Source of the DNA: Deltaproteobacteria bacterium
Lineage (GTDB): Bacteria; Desulfobacterota; Desulfobacteria; Desulfobacterales; B30-G6
Reading direction: 5' to 3'
DNA: 5,577 nt
Assembly: GCA_019313725.1 (NCBI GenBank)
Contig: JAFDAT010000252.1
Span: 1-5,577, forward strand
Shown piece by piece: positions 4,886-5,577 of this stretch. Position 1 is the first letter of the stretch. Each line of letters begins with the position of its first letter. A program made the translations under genes and the position numbers. The notes beneath the pieces are model-generated. The model saw only the letters and a program-made list of their open reading frames with translations, had not been told where the DNA came from and did no database searches.

Positions 4886-5577
4886 ATTTCGCGGTAGTTA
4901 CAGGGAGCATAGCTGCCGCTCTTCAAGGCTTGGATAAGCGCCTTTTCATTTCCAATGCTCACATCAAAACAGGTCGCGTACTTGCCGACCCCATGCACAT
5001 CATGGGCGTCGCTGCCGCCGGTAGCCGGCATGTCCAGCCCGGTGGCCACTTTACCGGCAAAGATATTTTCCCTTTCGGTTACTTTACCGTTTAAAACCTC
5101 CAGGGCATGCACCTGTTTCAACGCCGGACGCTGCATGGCTTTTTCGACGGTCAACCCGATTTCGTTGGTGTTGAATATCAGGAATCCCCGGAAAGGGTGG
5201 GCGGCAATCATAAAGCCGTTGGTTTCATCCACCAGTCGTTTCAGTTCTTCAAGCTTGATGATGCCCTGAACATCCTCGTGCATACCGAAGACCAGTATAT
5301 CACCCTGATCCGTGGTGATTTCATTGCCCTTGAACACCGGAATATCGTGCTTCTCACTCAGCACCTTTATATCAGCCGTTTCCCACACATAGTTGTGGTC
5401 GGTTATGCAAACCGCATCGAGGCCGATTCTTTTAGCCTCCTGCAGCATGTCATCGGCGGACATTGAACTGCACTGTGAGGCCGGAAACGTGTGAATGTGC
5501 AGGTCTACGCAAAACCCATTTGCACCGGAAATAATTTGCTTTTCTTCAGTAGTTATTTTTACCCGTTTTTCCGGCTG
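4855..5577 (-). CDS. PHP-domain metal-dependent phosphoesterase-like protein (partial, start beyond the right edge)
   Basis: The frame is open from the right edge to TAA at 4855-4857, giving 240 visible residues. An ATG at 5463 is too late to be the start, because the essential first PHP motif lies upstream of it: VDLHIHT with H27 and H29, numbering from the window edge. Other conserved sites are TDHN (59-62, D60 and H61), KGNEIT (E86), AAHPFR (H127), LEVLNG (E160) and GGSDAHD (D190, H192). These are the expected metal-binding residues of the PHP fold, so the site looks complete. PHP proteins are cytoplasmic phosphoesterases or nucleases, with TrpH-like enzymes among the stand-alone examples. 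The substrate cannot be told from sequence. The visible length is near that of short stand-alone PHP proteins, so probably only a short N-terminal piece is missing. The last residues (IATKALRHEE) are encoded by the inverted repeat at 4824-4885, so the original C-terminus may have been replaced. It lies upstream of, and points the same way as, the coaE fusion gene. Confidence 0.91.
   Translation of the reverse strand, partial: QPEKRVKITTEEKQIISGANGFCVDLHIHTFPASQCSSMSADDMLQEAKRIGLDAVCITDHNYVWETADIKVLSEKHDIPVFKGNEITTDQGDILVFGMHEDVQGIIKLEELKRLVDETNGFMIAAHPFRGFLIFNTNEIGLTVEKAMQRPALKQVHALEVLNGKVTERENIFAGKVATGLDMPATGGSDAHDVHGVGKYATCFDVSIGNEKALIQALKSGSYAPCNYREIATKALRHEE

Noticed and set aside
1..5577. 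An anti-phage defence island built around the SNF2 helicase
   Set aside because: SNF2 ATPases occur in some defence systems, but no nuclease, methylase or other partner lies beside this one; the neighbours are metabolic or regulatory and the gene is cut by the window edge.

Overview
The window looks like chromosome from an uncultured or environmental bacterium, most likely a Desulfobacterota (former Deltaproteobacteria) relative. This is inference. It rests on moderate GC, intergenic spaces full of short degenerate repeats (ATCGNN runs, AACATCGAACG units, AGCCAC...GTGGCT inverted repeats, GTAGGGGC-ended GC-rich pieces) that I associate with such genomes, and the mix of gene families. There are no rRNA or tRNA genes, no CRISPR array, no transposase and no phage gene.

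Layout. Bases 1-1963 (minus) hold the N-terminal 654 codons of a SWI2/SNF2-family ATPase with a SWIM zinc finger; its C-terminal helicase half lies beyond the left edge. Bases 1964-2362 are a gene-free divergent spacer with three kinds of short repeat. Bases 2363-3173 (plus) hold an apparent gene wreck. A strong ribosome binding site and a signal peptide, probably the start of a small secreted protein, run out of frame into the middle of a LytTR-type response regulator. The LytTR DNA-binding domain is intact, but the first part of the receiver domain is missing. Bases 3261-4667 (minus) encode an uncommon two-domain protein, DUF169 fused to a complete dephospho-CoA kinase (CoaE). Bases 4668-4854 carry two copies of an imperfect inverted repeat. 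Bases 4855-5577 (minus) encode a PHP-family metal-dependent phosphoesterase-like protein whose start lies beyond the right edge and whose last codons are supplied by one of the repeats.

How the genes relate. The PHP and DUF169-CoaE genes point the same way and could be co-transcribed, although the repeats separate them. The response regulator remnant converges on the coaE fusion gene. The SNF2 gene diverges from the remnant. I see no convincing multi-gene system. The most notable items are the DUF169-CoaE fusion, the out-of-frame junction that created the truncated response regulator, and the way repeats abut or supply the 3' ends of the two right-hand genes.
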